NCBI RefSeq assembly: GCF_025823185.1 | Contig: NZ_JACKVK010000011.1 | Span: forward strand, 615 to 64,614 | DNA length: 64,000 nt | From: Mycobacterium yunnanensis | GTDB taxonomy: Bacteria; Actinomycetota; Actinomycetes; Mycobacteriales; Mycobacteriaceae | Direction of reading: 5' to 3' | In this document: positions 39,954 to 47,691 of the stretch, piece by piece | Position numbering within the stretch: position 1 is the stretch's first letter | Layout of the letters: each line of letters opens with the position of its first letter | The notes under the pieces: generated by a model | Seen by the model: the letters and a program-made list of their open reading frames with translations, nothing else | Databases searched by the model: none | What the model was told of the DNA's origin: nothing | Program-made: the position numbers and the translations under genes

Positions 39954-41284
39954 TTCTCGAACCTCCGTCGGACGGCCTCCCCGTGCGCGGGCAGATCCTC
40001 GGCGTTGGCCAGGGTGACGACGTAACCCGCAACGTCCTTCAGCGCCGCCTCCGAGTAGTCCACGACGTGGATGCCGCGCAGGAACGTCTGCACCGACAAC
40101 CCGCTCGAGTGCCGCGCGCAGCCCGCGGTAGGCAGCACGTGGTTGGACCCGGCGCAGTAGTCGCCGAGGCTCACCGGTGACCATGGGCCGACGAACACCG
40201 CACCGGCGTTGCGCACCCTGGCCGCCACCGCCGACGCGTCGACGGTCTGAATCTCGAGGTGTTCGGCGGCGTAGGCGTCGACCACGCGCAGCCCGGCGTC
40301 GACGTCGTCGACCAGCACGATGGCCGACTGCCGTCCGCTCAGCGCGGCGGTGACGCGGTCCCGGTGCACGGTGGTCGCCAGCTGCCTGGCGAGTTCGGCG
40401 TCGGTGGCGTCGGCCAGCTCGGTGCTGGTGGTGATCAGAACCGAGGCGGCCATCTCGTCGTGCTCGGCCTGGCTGATGAGGTCGGCGGCAACGTGCACCG
40501 GATCGGCGGAGTGGTCGGCGAGTATCGCGATCTCCGTCGGGCCCGCCTCGGAGTCGATGCCGACCTGCGAACGGCAGATGCGCTTGGCCGCGGTGACGTA
40601 GATGTTGCCCGGGCCGGTGATCATGTCGACCGGGGCCAGCTCGGCGCCGTCGGTGTCGGTGCCGCCGTGGGCCAGCAGCGCCACGCCCTGCGCGCCACCC
40701 ACGGCCCACACCTCGTCGACGCCGAGCAGCCGGGCGGCCGCGAGGATGGTCGGATGCGGCAGTCCGCCAAACGCGGCCTGCGGCGGGCTCGCGACGACGA
40801 GGGAGTCCACCCCGGCGATCTGCGCGGGCACCACGTTCATCACCACGCTGGACGGGTAGACCGCGTTGCCGCCGGGCACGTAGAGGCCCACCCGTGCGAC
40901 GGGAACCCAACGCTCGGTGACGGTCGCACCGGGCGCCAGGGTCGTCGTCGCGTCGGTGCGGCGCTGGTCGGCGTGCACAGCCCGGGTCCGCTCGACGGCG
41001 ACCTCCAACGCGGTGCGGATCTCGGGGTCGAGCTCGGCCAGCGCGGAGTCCAGTGCGGCCGGGGGCACCCGCACGGTCTGCGGGCGCACTCCGTCGAAGC
41101 GCTCGCCGTACTCGAGGGCGGCCTCGGCGCCACGGGCGACGACCGCGTCGACGATGGGACGCACCGTGGGCACCACCGCGTCGACGTCGACCCCTCCTCG
41201 GGGCAGCACGGCGCGCAGCCGGGCGGCGGAGAGCTGCTCGCCGCGCAGATCGATGCGGGACATCAGCTCGGGCGACTGGTTCAC
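39950..41284 (-). CDS. hisD: Histidinol dehydrogenase
   Basis: The protein has 444 residues. This zinc enzyme oxidises histidinol twice to histidine. The signature runs through IDSEAGPTEIAILADHSADP and ADLISQAEHDEMAASVLIT; YVPGGNAVYPSSVVMN and GPGNIYVTAAKR are also typical. GTG 41284 (NQSPELMSRIDLRGE) is the likely start; ATG 41263 is possible. It is the first gene of the his operon, 46 bases from the divergent neighbour. Confidence 0.96.
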   Translation of the reverse strand: MNQSPELMSRIDLRGEQLSAARLRAVLPRGGVDVDAVVPTVRPIVDAVVARGAEAALEYGERFDGVRPQTVRVPPAALDSALAELDPEIRTALEVAVERTRAVHADQRRTDATTTLAPGATVTERWVPVARVGLYVPGGNAVYPSSVVMNVVPAQIAGVDSLVVASPPQAAFGGLPHPTILAAARLLGVDEVWAVGGAQGVALLAHGGTDTDGAELAPVDMITGPGNIYVTAAKRICRSQVGIDSEAGPTEIAILADHSADPVHVAADLISQAEHDEMAASVLITTSTELADATDAELARQLATTVHRDRVTAALSGRQSAIVLVDDVDAGLRVVDAYAAEHLEIQTVDASAVAARVRNAGAVFVGPWSPVSLGDYCAGSNHVLPTAGCARHSSGLSVQTFLRGIHVVDYSEAALKDVAGYVVTLANAEDLPAHGEAVRRRFEK

Positions 41285-41330
41285 GCCGACTATTGTCCCA
41301 GAGCAGACAAATCAGAATCCGGGAGCCGCC

Positions 41331-41762
41331 ATGTCGCCGTCCACCTCGCGCCAGGAACACCCCAATCACGCTCCTGGCGTGCCGATGATCATCCCGGTCT
41401 GGTTGGAGAACTTCCAGATCAAGTACGTCAACCCGCTGCTCAAGCCGCTGTCCAAGCGGATGCCCGGCTTTGCCGTGATCTCGCACCGCGGCCGCACCTC
41501 CGGCACGCCCTACGAGACCATCGTCACCGCCTACCGCAAGGGCGACGTACTGGCGATCGGACTGGTCCACGGCAAGACCAACTGGGTCAAGAACGTCCTC
41601 GCCGCCGGTGAGGCCGACATCCACGTCGGCCGCGAGGACCTGCACCTGGTGAATCCGCGGGTGCTTCCGGCGGGCACCGACGACGCCACGCTGCCGCGCA
41701 TCCCCCGGCTGCTGGCCAAGCGTCAGGGCACCTTCGTGGCCGACGTCGCGCCGTCGCCGTGA
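41331..41762 (+). CDS. Deazaflavin (F420)-dependent nitroreductase-family protein
   Basis: The protein has 143 residues with a split-barrel fold. SHRGRTSGTPYETIVTAYRKGD and IGLVHGKTNWVKNVLAAGEADIHVG match the Ddn-like family, which binds F420 or other cofactors; the substrate is unknown. GGGAG lies before ATG 41331. It is divergent from hisD, as is a similar gene in M. tuberculosis (Rv1598c, from memory). It overlaps the LysE gene by four bases. Confidence 0.85.
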   Translation: MSPSTSRQEHPNHAPGVPMIIPVWLENFQIKYVNPLLKPLSKRMPGFAVISHRGRTSGTPYETIVTAYRKGDVLAIGLVHGKTNWVKNVLAAGEADIHVGREDLHLVNPRVLPAGTDDATLPRIPRLLAKRQGTFVADVAPSP

Positions 41763-42394
41763 CCCTGCACATGTGGCTGGCGTTCCTCGTCGCGGCGATT
41801 CTGATCGCCGTGTCCCCCGGCGCCGGCGCGATCCAGGCGATGGCCACCGGCATGACGCACGGGGTGCGACGCGGATACTGGAGCATCGCCGGCATGGAGG
41901 CGGGCCTGATGCTGCAGCTCGCCCTGGTCGCGGTCGGCCTCGGCGCCGCGGTGGCCAGTTCGATCGTGGCGTTCAACGTGGTGAAGTGGATCGGCGTGGC
42001 CTACCTGGTGTATCTGGCCGTGCGTCAATGGCGTTCGGTGACGACCGATCTGCGCACCCAGATCGGGACGGCCGGGGACGGCGGCCGGCTGGCGTTGCTC
42101 ACCAGGGGCTTCCTGGTCAACGCGACCAACCCGAAGAGCCTGGTCTTCTTCCTGGCGGTGCTGCCGCAATTCGTCGTGCCCACGGCGCCGCTGCTGCCCC
42201 AGTACGTGGCGATCGGCGCGACGATGATCGCCGTCGACCTGGTCGTGATGGGGCTCTACACCGGGCTGGCCGTGCGCCTGGTGCGGTGGCTGCACACCCC
42301 ACGGCAGCAGACCATCCTCAACCGCGTGTTCTCCGGCTTGTTCGCCACCGCGGCCGTCGTGCTATCGCTGATGCGGCGAACCGCGACGACCTGA
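41759..42394 (+). CDS. LysE/RhtB-family amino acid exporter
   Basis: The protein has 211 residues with about six membrane helices. SPGAGAIQAMATGMTHGVRRGYWSIAGMEAGL and GFLVNATNPKSLVFFLAVLPQFV are the family landmarks. Members export amino acids such as lysine, threonine or homoserine; the substrate is not predictable. It starts at GTG 41759, coupled to the preceding oxidoreductase. Confidence 0.88.
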   Translation: MTLHMWLAFLVAAILIAVSPGAGAIQAMATGMTHGVRRGYWSIAGMEAGLMLQLALVAVGLGAAVASSIVAFNVVKWIGVAYLVYLAVRQWRSVTTDLRTQIGTAGDGGRLALLTRGFLVNATNPKSLVFFLAVLPQFVVPTAPLLPQYVAIGATMIAVDLVVMGLYTGLAVRLVRWLHTPRQQTILNRVFSGLFATAAVVLSLMRRTATT

Positions 42395-42540
42395 CGAGCG
42401 GAAACTAACGCTCAGGTTGAATTCTGGCAAACTCGCAACGAATTTGGTAAACATACGTTCGCCGTCCGGCGAGCGCGTTCGGCGGACGGGAGGGCCTCTG
42501 GCTACGGTGGCCCCGACCCAACCCCAGGAGATCTTCTGCG

Positions 42541-43677
42541 ATGAGCACCGCCCCGCGAAAGTCCTTGATCACGGCCGTGATTGCCACCGGGTTGCTGGCC
42601 GCCACCACCGGCGCCGCGCCGACCGTCGCGCCGAGCGCGGCGCCCGCACCCAGCCGCACCGTGACGCCGCCGACGTTCTACGCACCGTCACTTCTGGCAA
42701 TGACACAGCCGTTCGCGCCGGCCACTACGCCAACAGCGCCCCAACCGAGCGCGCTGCTGGCCGCCGTCGTGCGGATCGCCGCCGCGCAGAACACCGTCCC
42801 CGCACCGACCGCCGCGACGTTCTCACGTCGCGACGTGCCGCCCGCCGGGCCGAATGCCTTCGCGCCGACGGTCCTGGCCGAGCCGGGCACCACGGCCGTC
42901 GGTGACGCGACGCCGGCGATTCGGTCGGCTGCCGTCCCCAATGTCGCCGCATCGAACCAGGCGCCGGGCGACTTCGTCGGAGCGGTCTTCGCCGTCTTCG
43001 TCTCCAACGGGGCGCCCGGCCAGAACGCCGGACTGCTCATCGGCAACGGCGGGCCCGGACTGCTGCCGGGGCAGAACGGCGGCAACGGTGGCCTGCTGCT
43101 CGGAAACGGCGGCGACGGGGCGCCGGGCGCCCGCGGCGGCTTCGGTGGCAACGGTGGCAACGCCGGGCTGTTCGGCAACGGCGGCAAGGGCGGCACCGGA
43201 TCCCTGAGTGTCGTGGGTAGCGGCCCCGCCACCGCAGGCAAGGGCGGCAACGGCGGCACCGGCGGAGCGATCGCAGGCAACGGCGGTGCAGGCGGTGACG
43301 GCGGCGTGGCCTACAGCACCGGCGGCACCGCGACCGGCGGTGCCGGCGGCACCGGCGGACGCGGCGGTCTGACCTCAGGCGACGGCGGCAAGGGCGGCAA
43401 CGGCGGCGAGGGGAACAGCGCGGTCGGGTTCGCCGGCGGCGGCGCAGGTGGTGCGGGCGGCGACGCCGGTGCCACCGGCCGAGGCGGCGACGGCGGGGCC
43501 GGTGGCACCGCTACCGGCACCACGGGCAGCCGAGGCGGCACGGGCGGTCGGGGCGGAAACGCCACCGCGGGCGCGGGTGGCACGGGCGGCCAGGGTGGCT
43601 CGGCCACCTCCGCGACCGGTACCGCCACCGGCGGCGCCAAGGGCGCCGACGGGACGGGCTCGGCCAGCGCCGGCTGA
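42541..43677 (+). CDS. Signal-peptide PGRS protein without a PE domain (copy 1)
   Basis: The protein has 378 residues. CAGGAGA stands about 10 bases before ATG 42541. A Sec-type signal peptide (RKSLITAVIATGLLAATTGAAP) is followed by an Ala/Pro/Thr-rich region to about 150, with no PE motif. Then FVGAVFAVFVSNGAPGQNAGLLIGNGG opens a PGRS domain of GGNGG/GGAGG triplets to the C-terminus (about 160-378). PGRS domains form poly-Gly-II helical bundles in known examples, usually attached to PE domains and exported by ESX-5; here the general Sec route is implied. No cysteine is present. It is convergent with the small family member at 43795-44370. Confidence 0.87.
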   Translation: MSTAPRKSLITAVIATGLLAATTGAAPTVAPSAAPAPSRTVTPPTFYAPSLLAMTQPFAPATTPTAPQPSALLAAVVRIAAAQNTVPAPTAATFSRRDVPPAGPNAFAPTVLAEPGTTAVGDATPAIRSAAVPNVAASNQAPGDFVGAVFAVFVSNGAPGQNAGLLIGNGGPGLLPGQNGGNGGLLLGNGGDGAPGARGGFGGNGGNAGLFGNGGKGGTGSLSVVGSGPATAGKGGNGGTGGAIAGNGGAGGDGGVAYSTGGTATGGAGGTGGRGGLTSGDGGKGGNGGEGNSAVGFAGGGAGGAGGDAGATGRGGDGGAGGTATGTTGSRGGTGGRGGNATAGAGGTGGQGGSATSATGTATGGAKGADGTGSASAG

Positions 43678-43694
43678 GCGATCGCGTTCTGGGT

Positions 43695-43776
43695 GTTTGC
43701 CCTGCGCAGGCGGGCCGCGCCGACGTTCATGGAGCGGGTCGTCAGCGACGGTCGACGGAGTTGGCGCAGGGCAAAC
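43695..43776. repeat. 13-bp perfect inverted repeat between PGRS copy 1 and its convergent neighbour
   Basis: GTTTGCCCTGCGC (43695-43707) is the exact complement of GCGCAGGGCAAAC (43764-43776), 56 bases apart. Both flanking genes end beside it. It could be a large transcriptional stop structure, or a scar of a small element; no T-tract follows either arm. Confidence 0.7.
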
Positions 43777-43794
43777 CCCAGCCGCGTGACGACT

Positions 43795-44370
43795 TCAGGC
43801 GCACAGCCGATCGACGTCGGCATTGATGGCGTCGGCGTTGCGCAGACGTTCCGATTGCGCCGGGTCGATGTTGAGCGCACCCGCCGTGGCGTTCGCACCG
43901 ACGTCGAGGAGGTTGTTGGCAAAGTTGCGGACGGCGTCGGCCAGTTCTGTGGGCGTGGCCGGGTCGATGCGCGCCAGTAGGTACTGCCCGCCGTTGAACA
44001 GCGCGAGCCGTGCGTTGGCCGCCACCGCGAGCGTTCCAAGGGTGTCGTCCGGTCCCCCTGGGACCGGCAGGTTCGTGTTCAGCGTGACGCCCTTGCGCAC
44101 GACGTCGAAGACGGTGCAGATCTTCGTCTTCGCCTGTGCCGTTTGATCGGCTGTGAACGACGTTCGAACATCGGTGCTGCTAGCCGGCTCGTTGGACGCT
44201 GCGGGTCGTGCGGGCTTGAGCAGCGTCCACGCTGACAGGGCGATCGCCACGACGGAGAGCAAGGTGACCAATCCCAGCAGCAAGGGTGTGCGGTCACGCG
44301 ACACCTTGACCGGCTTCCTACGGTCTGCTCGTCGCGTGGCGGGCGGGTGGTCATTCTCGGGGTCCGTCAT
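43795..44370 (-). CDS. Membrane-anchored protein of an uncharacterised two-cysteine family (PGRS neighbour A)
   Basis: The protein has 191 residues. A basic N-terminus (RRADRRKPVKVSRDR), one membrane helix at about 30-51 and an extracytoplasmic domain of about 135 residues. The domain has Cys85 and Cys190 as its only cysteines, placed at its two ends, which suggests a disulfide. Shared with the protein at 46379-46771: AVAANARLA, a GG-YLL-R-DPATP block, an LA-A-R-FA block and a DP-Q--RLR-AD block. Family not recognised. TAGCAT lies 7 bases before ATG 44370, so the transcript may be leaderless. Confidence 0.75.
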   Translation of the reverse strand: MTDPENDHPPATRRADRRKPVKVSRDRTPLLLGLVTLLSVVAIALSAWTLLKPARPAASNEPASSTDVRTSFTADQTAQAKTKICTVFDVVRKGVTLNTNLPVPGGPDDTLGTLAVAANARLALFNGGQYLLARIDPATPTELADAVRNFANNLLDVGANATAGALNIDPAQSERLRNADAINADVDRLCA

Positions 44371-44377
44371 GGCGCAG

Positions 44378-44383
44378 ATGCTA
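44378..44383 (-). promoter_or_regulatory. Candidate -10 of PGRS neighbour A (TAGCAT)
   Basis: On the minus strand TAGCAT is 7 bases from ATG 44370 and no Shine-Dalgarno sequence is present. Confidence 0.4.
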
Positions 44384-44743
44384 GTGAAGTTTTCTCGACG
44401 CCGGACCTTTACTGCGGCGCGTCGCCACCCGGATGCGTCGTGAACCCGACCGCTACGACGCTCACGTGGGCAACTATTCGACCCGCCTGAAGATTCCGTA
44501 AGAATTTTCTTCTGTGAAAATAGCTAGCAAACTGTTACTTTTCTGCCAGGCTCGGACAGCAGGGCGCGAGCTCCATGGTGAGTCGAAACAAGATCAAGGG
44601 GGTAGCTGGGCTGATAGGCCCGGGCGGGGGCAAGACGGCGGACGTCGCCACGGTGGCTAGATGATCCGCAGCAATTTAGCTCTACTTTCAGTTTCGGAGC
44701 GAGCCGGCGCAACGACGTCCGGTCAACGAGAGGAACCAGTTAC
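44384..44743. other. Divergent intergenic region upstream of PGRS copy 2
   Basis: About 360 bases with no gene seen. It includes an AT-richer part around 44500-44545 with an ATTTTC/GAAAAT dyad, a TACTTT hexamer at 44683-44688 that could be a -10 for the PGRS gene, and GAGAGGAACC as its ribosome site near 44728-44737. The long leader contrasts with the short leaders of the neighbouring family members. Confidence 0.5.
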
Positions 44744-46300
44744 ATGTCACGAATCGAGACTGCCGGGCGACACCGCGCAGATGTGTCTGCGCGCCGTCGC
44801 AAGGCCGCTCAGCGGGCCACCAGCGCAGCGGTGGTCGGTGCCGCGATGACGGCGGCGTTGACCGCGGGACTGGGCCAAGGCACCGCTGCTGCGGCTCCCC
44901 CCTGCCCGACGGTGTTCTGCCAGTTCGGTCAGGGCGGCTCGCAGCTTGCCATCGGCGCGCTCAACACGGGCACCCAGGGACTGGTCGACTTCAGCCAGGG
45001 CGCGATGTTCATCGGACAGGCCATCGCCTTCCCGATCTTGGCCAACCCGCTGACCCTCGTCTTCACCGGCGGCCTGATCGGCAACGCCTATCTGCCAGGC
45101 CAGAACGGTGGACTTCTGATCGGCAATGGTGCGCCAGGCTCGCTCATCCCAGGTGTCGGCAATCCCAACGGCGGCAACGGAGGCTTCTTCTTCGGCAACG
45201 GCGGCGACAGCGCCTTTGGCAACGGCGGAAACGCAGGCCTGATCGGCAATGGCGGCAACGCCAGCCTCCCGGTCGTCGGGTTGCTGGGCGTAGCTGGAGG
45301 TGGGCGTGGCGGCAACGGCGGTCTGCTCATCGGCAACGGTGGCAACGGCGGATCGGCCCTGTTGGGGACGGCCAGCGGCGGCGCAGGCGGGCAGGCAGGA
45401 CTCCTCGGGAACGGCGGAGCTGGCGGTGAAGGCTTGCTCGGTGGCGCGGGAGGCGCTGGCGGAAGCGCGGTGCTGGTCGGCTCCGGTGGCTCCGGCGGTA
45501 GCGCCGGACTTGCAGGTGGTGCCGGAGGTGACGGTGGATCCGGTGGCTTCCTGTCCGGCAGCGGTGGAAACGGCGGCAATGCCAGTGGCGTGCTCAACGG
45601 CGTCGGCTACGACGGCGGTGACGGCGGCACCTCCGGCGTGATCGCAGGCAACGGCGGTAACGGTGGTGCTGGTGGCGGCGCCGTTGGCGTGGCGACCCCG
45701 GTGACCGGCGGAATTGGCGGTAACGGCGGTAACGGCGCGTTCCTTGGAAACAGCGGCAACGGTGGCAACGGTGGTTCCGTCACCTCAGTCGCCGGTCCCG
45801 CCACCGGTGGTCAGGGCGGCACCGGCGGAAGCAGCGTCTTGGTCGGCAACGGTGGCAACGGCGGCAACGGCGGCAGTGCCACGGGTGTTCTCTCCGGCGG
45901 CACGGGGGGCACCGGCGGTGCGGGCGGTAACGGCGGCCGCGGCGGTGCCCTGGTCGGCACCGGCGGCGATGCCGGATCCGGCGGCACGGGCACCAACGTC
46001 GTCTTCGGCAACGGCCGAGGGGGCACCGGCGGAACCGGTGGAACTGGCGGTAACTTCACGAGCAGCGGCGGCAACGGCGGCAACGGCGGTGCGGGCGTCG
46101 GCCTGGGCCTCGGCACCGGCACCGGTGGCAACGGCGGTAACGGCGGCAGCACGGGCGCGGTTCTCGGCGGATCGGGCGGTAACGGCGGCAACGGCGGTGC
46201 GGGCGTTGGCGTCACCCCGGGGTCGACTGGTGGCGCGGGTGGTACGGGCGGCAGCCCGGGTGGCGCATCGGGCAGCCCCGGCGGTGCAGGTGCGGCGTGA
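44744..46300 (+). CDS. Signal-peptide PGRS protein without a PE domain (copy 2)
   Basis: The protein has 518 residues. A long basic N-terminus (RHRADVSARRRKAAQRATS) precedes a hydrophobic stretch and an AAAAPP cleavage region near 50. A short non-repeat domain (about 52-110) contains APPCPTVFCQFGQGG and AFPILANPLTLVFTGGL. The PGRS region (about 115-518) is almost pure GGNGG, GGAGG and GNGG units. It is unlike copy 1 outside the glycine part, apart from the LPGQNGGLLIGNGAPG entry motif. Likely cell-surface or secreted. It is convergent with the family member at 46379-46771, with a strong hairpin between them. Confidence 0.87.
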   Translation: MSRIETAGRHRADVSARRRKAAQRATSAAVVGAAMTAALTAGLGQGTAAAAPPCPTVFCQFGQGGSQLAIGALNTGTQGLVDFSQGAMFIGQAIAFPILANPLTLVFTGGLIGNAYLPGQNGGLLIGNGAPGSLIPGVGNPNGGNGGFFFGNGGDSAFGNGGNAGLIGNGGNASLPVVGLLGVAGGGRGGNGGLLIGNGGNGGSALLGTASGGAGGQAGLLGNGGAGGEGLLGGAGGAGGSAVLVGSGGSGGSAGLAGGAGGDGGSGGFLSGSGGNGGNASGVLNGVGYDGGDGGTSGVIAGNGGNGGAGGGAVGVATPVTGGIGGNGGNGAFLGNSGNGGNGGSVTSVAGPATGGQGGTGGSSVLVGNGGNGGNGGSATGVLSGGTGGTGGAGGNGGRGGALVGTGGDAGSGGTGTNVVFGNGRGGTGGTGGTGGNFTSSGGNGGNGGAGVGLGLGTGTGGNGGNGGSTGAVLGGSGGNGGNGGAGVGVTPGSTGGAGGTGGSPGGASGSPGGAGAA

Positions 46301-46326
46301 TCGGGTAGCTCAGTAGTTCACGCAAG

Positions 46327-46354
46327 CGCTCGGCTGGGGATTCTCAGCCGAGCG
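46327..46354 (+). terminator. Rho-independent-like hairpin after PGRS copy 2
   Basis: CGCTCGGCTG and CAGCCGAGCG form a perfect 10-bp stem with an 8-base loop, and AAG/TTT can extend it with one G-U pair. TTTGTGTGTT follows on the plus strand. It lies 26 bases after the PGRS stop and before the convergent gene end. Confidence 0.75.
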
Positions 46355-46378
46355 TTTGTGTGTTCGGCCCAATTCGAG

Positions 46379-46771
46379 TCATTCGCAGAACGAGGCCACG
46401 CGCGCACTCAGCACGTCTGCTTCACGAAGGCGAGCGGCCTGCTCCGGGTCGTCGTTCCCGATTCCCGCGAGCGACGACATTGCGACGTCTTCGAGGACCT
46501 CTGCAAAGGCTCGAATGGCCTTCGCGAGCGGTCGCGGAGTAGCCGGATCAAGCCGAGACAACAGGTAGGGGCCCCCCGCCGCCATCGCCAGCCGTGCATT
46601 TGCGGCGACGGCGGCGGCAGCGACTGGATCGCCACCACCGTCGGCGTGCGTCTGCATTCGCACCGCCTGGCGCACGATCAAGAATGCGTCACAAGCTCGT
46701 CGGCTAGCAGCCGCCGCCTCCTGCGGTGTGACGAGAAACGAGTTCCCGTCGTGGTTCTCGGGCTGCGCCAT
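46379..46771 (-). CDS. Uncharacterised two-cysteine family protein without membrane anchor (PGRS neighbour B)
   Basis: The protein has 130 residues from ATG 46771; further upstream codons are unlikely because TACCAT lies 6 bases before this ATG. No signal peptide or membrane helix is visible. It matches the extracytoplasmic domain of the protein at 43795-44370 end to end, including its only two cysteines (Cys27, Cys129) and the AVAANARLA and YLL-R-DPATP blocks. The two may partner or be differently located versions of one function. Function unknown. Confidence 0.72.
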   Translation of the reverse strand: MAQPENHDGNSFLVTPQEAAAASRRACDAFLIVRQAVRMQTHADGGGDPVAAAAVAANARLAMAAGGPYLLSRLDPATPRPLAKAIRAFAEVLEDVAMSSLAGIGNDDPEQAARLREADVLSARVASFCE

Positions 46772-46777
46772 GGTGCG

Positions 46778-46783
46778 ATGGTA
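46778..46783 (-). promoter_or_regulatory. Candidate -10 of PGRS neighbour B (TACCAT)
   Basis: On the minus strand TACCAT is 6 bases from ATG 46771. The layout mirrors the paralogue at 44378-44383. Confidence 0.4.
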
Positions 46784-46815
46784 TCGCCCGGTCATCACTG
46801 GATGACCAATGATGG

Positions 46816-47691
46816 CTAAAGGTCCAGGCCGACGTCGAGCACCCGCACCGAATGGGTCAGCGCACCCACCGCCAGGTAGTCGACGCCCGTGCTGGCGTAG
46901 GCGGCCGCGTTGTCCAGCGACAGGTTGCCCGAGGATTCCAGCAACACCGCGGGGGCGGTGGCCTTGCGCCGTTGCACCGCCATCTGCGTCATCCAGACGG
47001 GAAAGTTGTCCAACAAGACCAGCGGCGTGACGCCGAGATCCTCCCCCAGGATCTGGTCGAGTTGTTCGAGGGAGTCGACCTCGACCTCGACCGGCACGTC
47101 GGGCGCCATCTGGCGGACGGCGTGCAAGGCCGCCACCACGGACCCCGCCGCGGCGACGTGGTTGTCCTTGATCAGCGCCGCGTCACCGAGCCCCATCCGG
47201 TGATTGACTCCGCCGCCGACGCGCACGGCGTACTTCTGCAGCACTCGCAGCCCCGGCAGCGTCTTGCGGGTGTCGCGAATCTTGGCCCCGGTGCCCTCGA
47301 CCGCCTCCACCCAGGCTGCGGTGGTGCTGGCGATGCCAGACAGGTGGCACACCAGGTTGAGCATCGTGCGCTCGGCGGTCAGCAGCCCTCGCGTCGGCGC
47401 CTCGAGCACCAGCAGGGCCTCGCCCGGTTCGACCCGCGTTCCGTCGGCGACCCGGGTGGTGACGTCGTACTGCCCCACGCCGAGCACCTGATCCAGAACC
47501 AGCAGGGCGACGTCGACGCCGGCGGCCACCCCGCTCTGCCTGGTGGTCATCGCGGCCGTCGTGGTGGCATCGGCGGCGACCGTCGCCAGCGACGTCACGT
47601 CGGGCCCGTAGCGCAAGTCCTCGGCCACACCGCGGGCGACGACCGCCCGCGCCTCGGCGAGTTCGTCGTCGGTGAGACCGTTCGGCGGCAT
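46816..47691 (-). CDS. nadC: Quinolinate phosphoribosyltransferase (decarboxylating)
   Basis: The protein has 291 residues. It makes nicotinate mononucleotide from quinolinate and PRPP. IRDTRKTLPGLRVLQKYAVRVGGGVNHRMGL and ALIKDNHVAAAG are the active-site segments; LLESSGNLSLDNAAAYASTGVDYLAVGALTHS is the C-terminal phosphate site. ATG 47691 overlaps the nadB stop as TGATG; GTG 47700 is a less likely start. Last gene of nadABC. Confidence 0.96.
   Translation of the reverse strand: MPPNGLTDDELAEARAVVARGVAEDLRYGPDVTSLATVAADATTTAAMTTRQSGVAAGVDVALLVLDQVLGVGQYDVTTRVADGTRVEPGEALLVLEAPTRGLLTAERTMLNLVCHLSGIASTTAAWVEAVEGTGAKIRDTRKTLPGLRVLQKYAVRVGGGVNHRMGLGDAALIKDNHVAAAGSVVAALHAVRQMAPDVPVEVEVDSLEQLDQILGEDLGVTPLVLLDNFPVWMTQMAVQRRKATAPAVLLESSGNLSLDNAAAYASTGVDYLAVGALTHSVRVLDVGLDL

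Noticed and set aside
46301..46385. A tRNA-like look (GGGTAGCTCAGTAGTT followed later by TTCGAGTC)
   Set aside because: D-arm pairing fails, no anticodon arm or acceptor stem can be formed, and a terminator hairpin occupies the middle.
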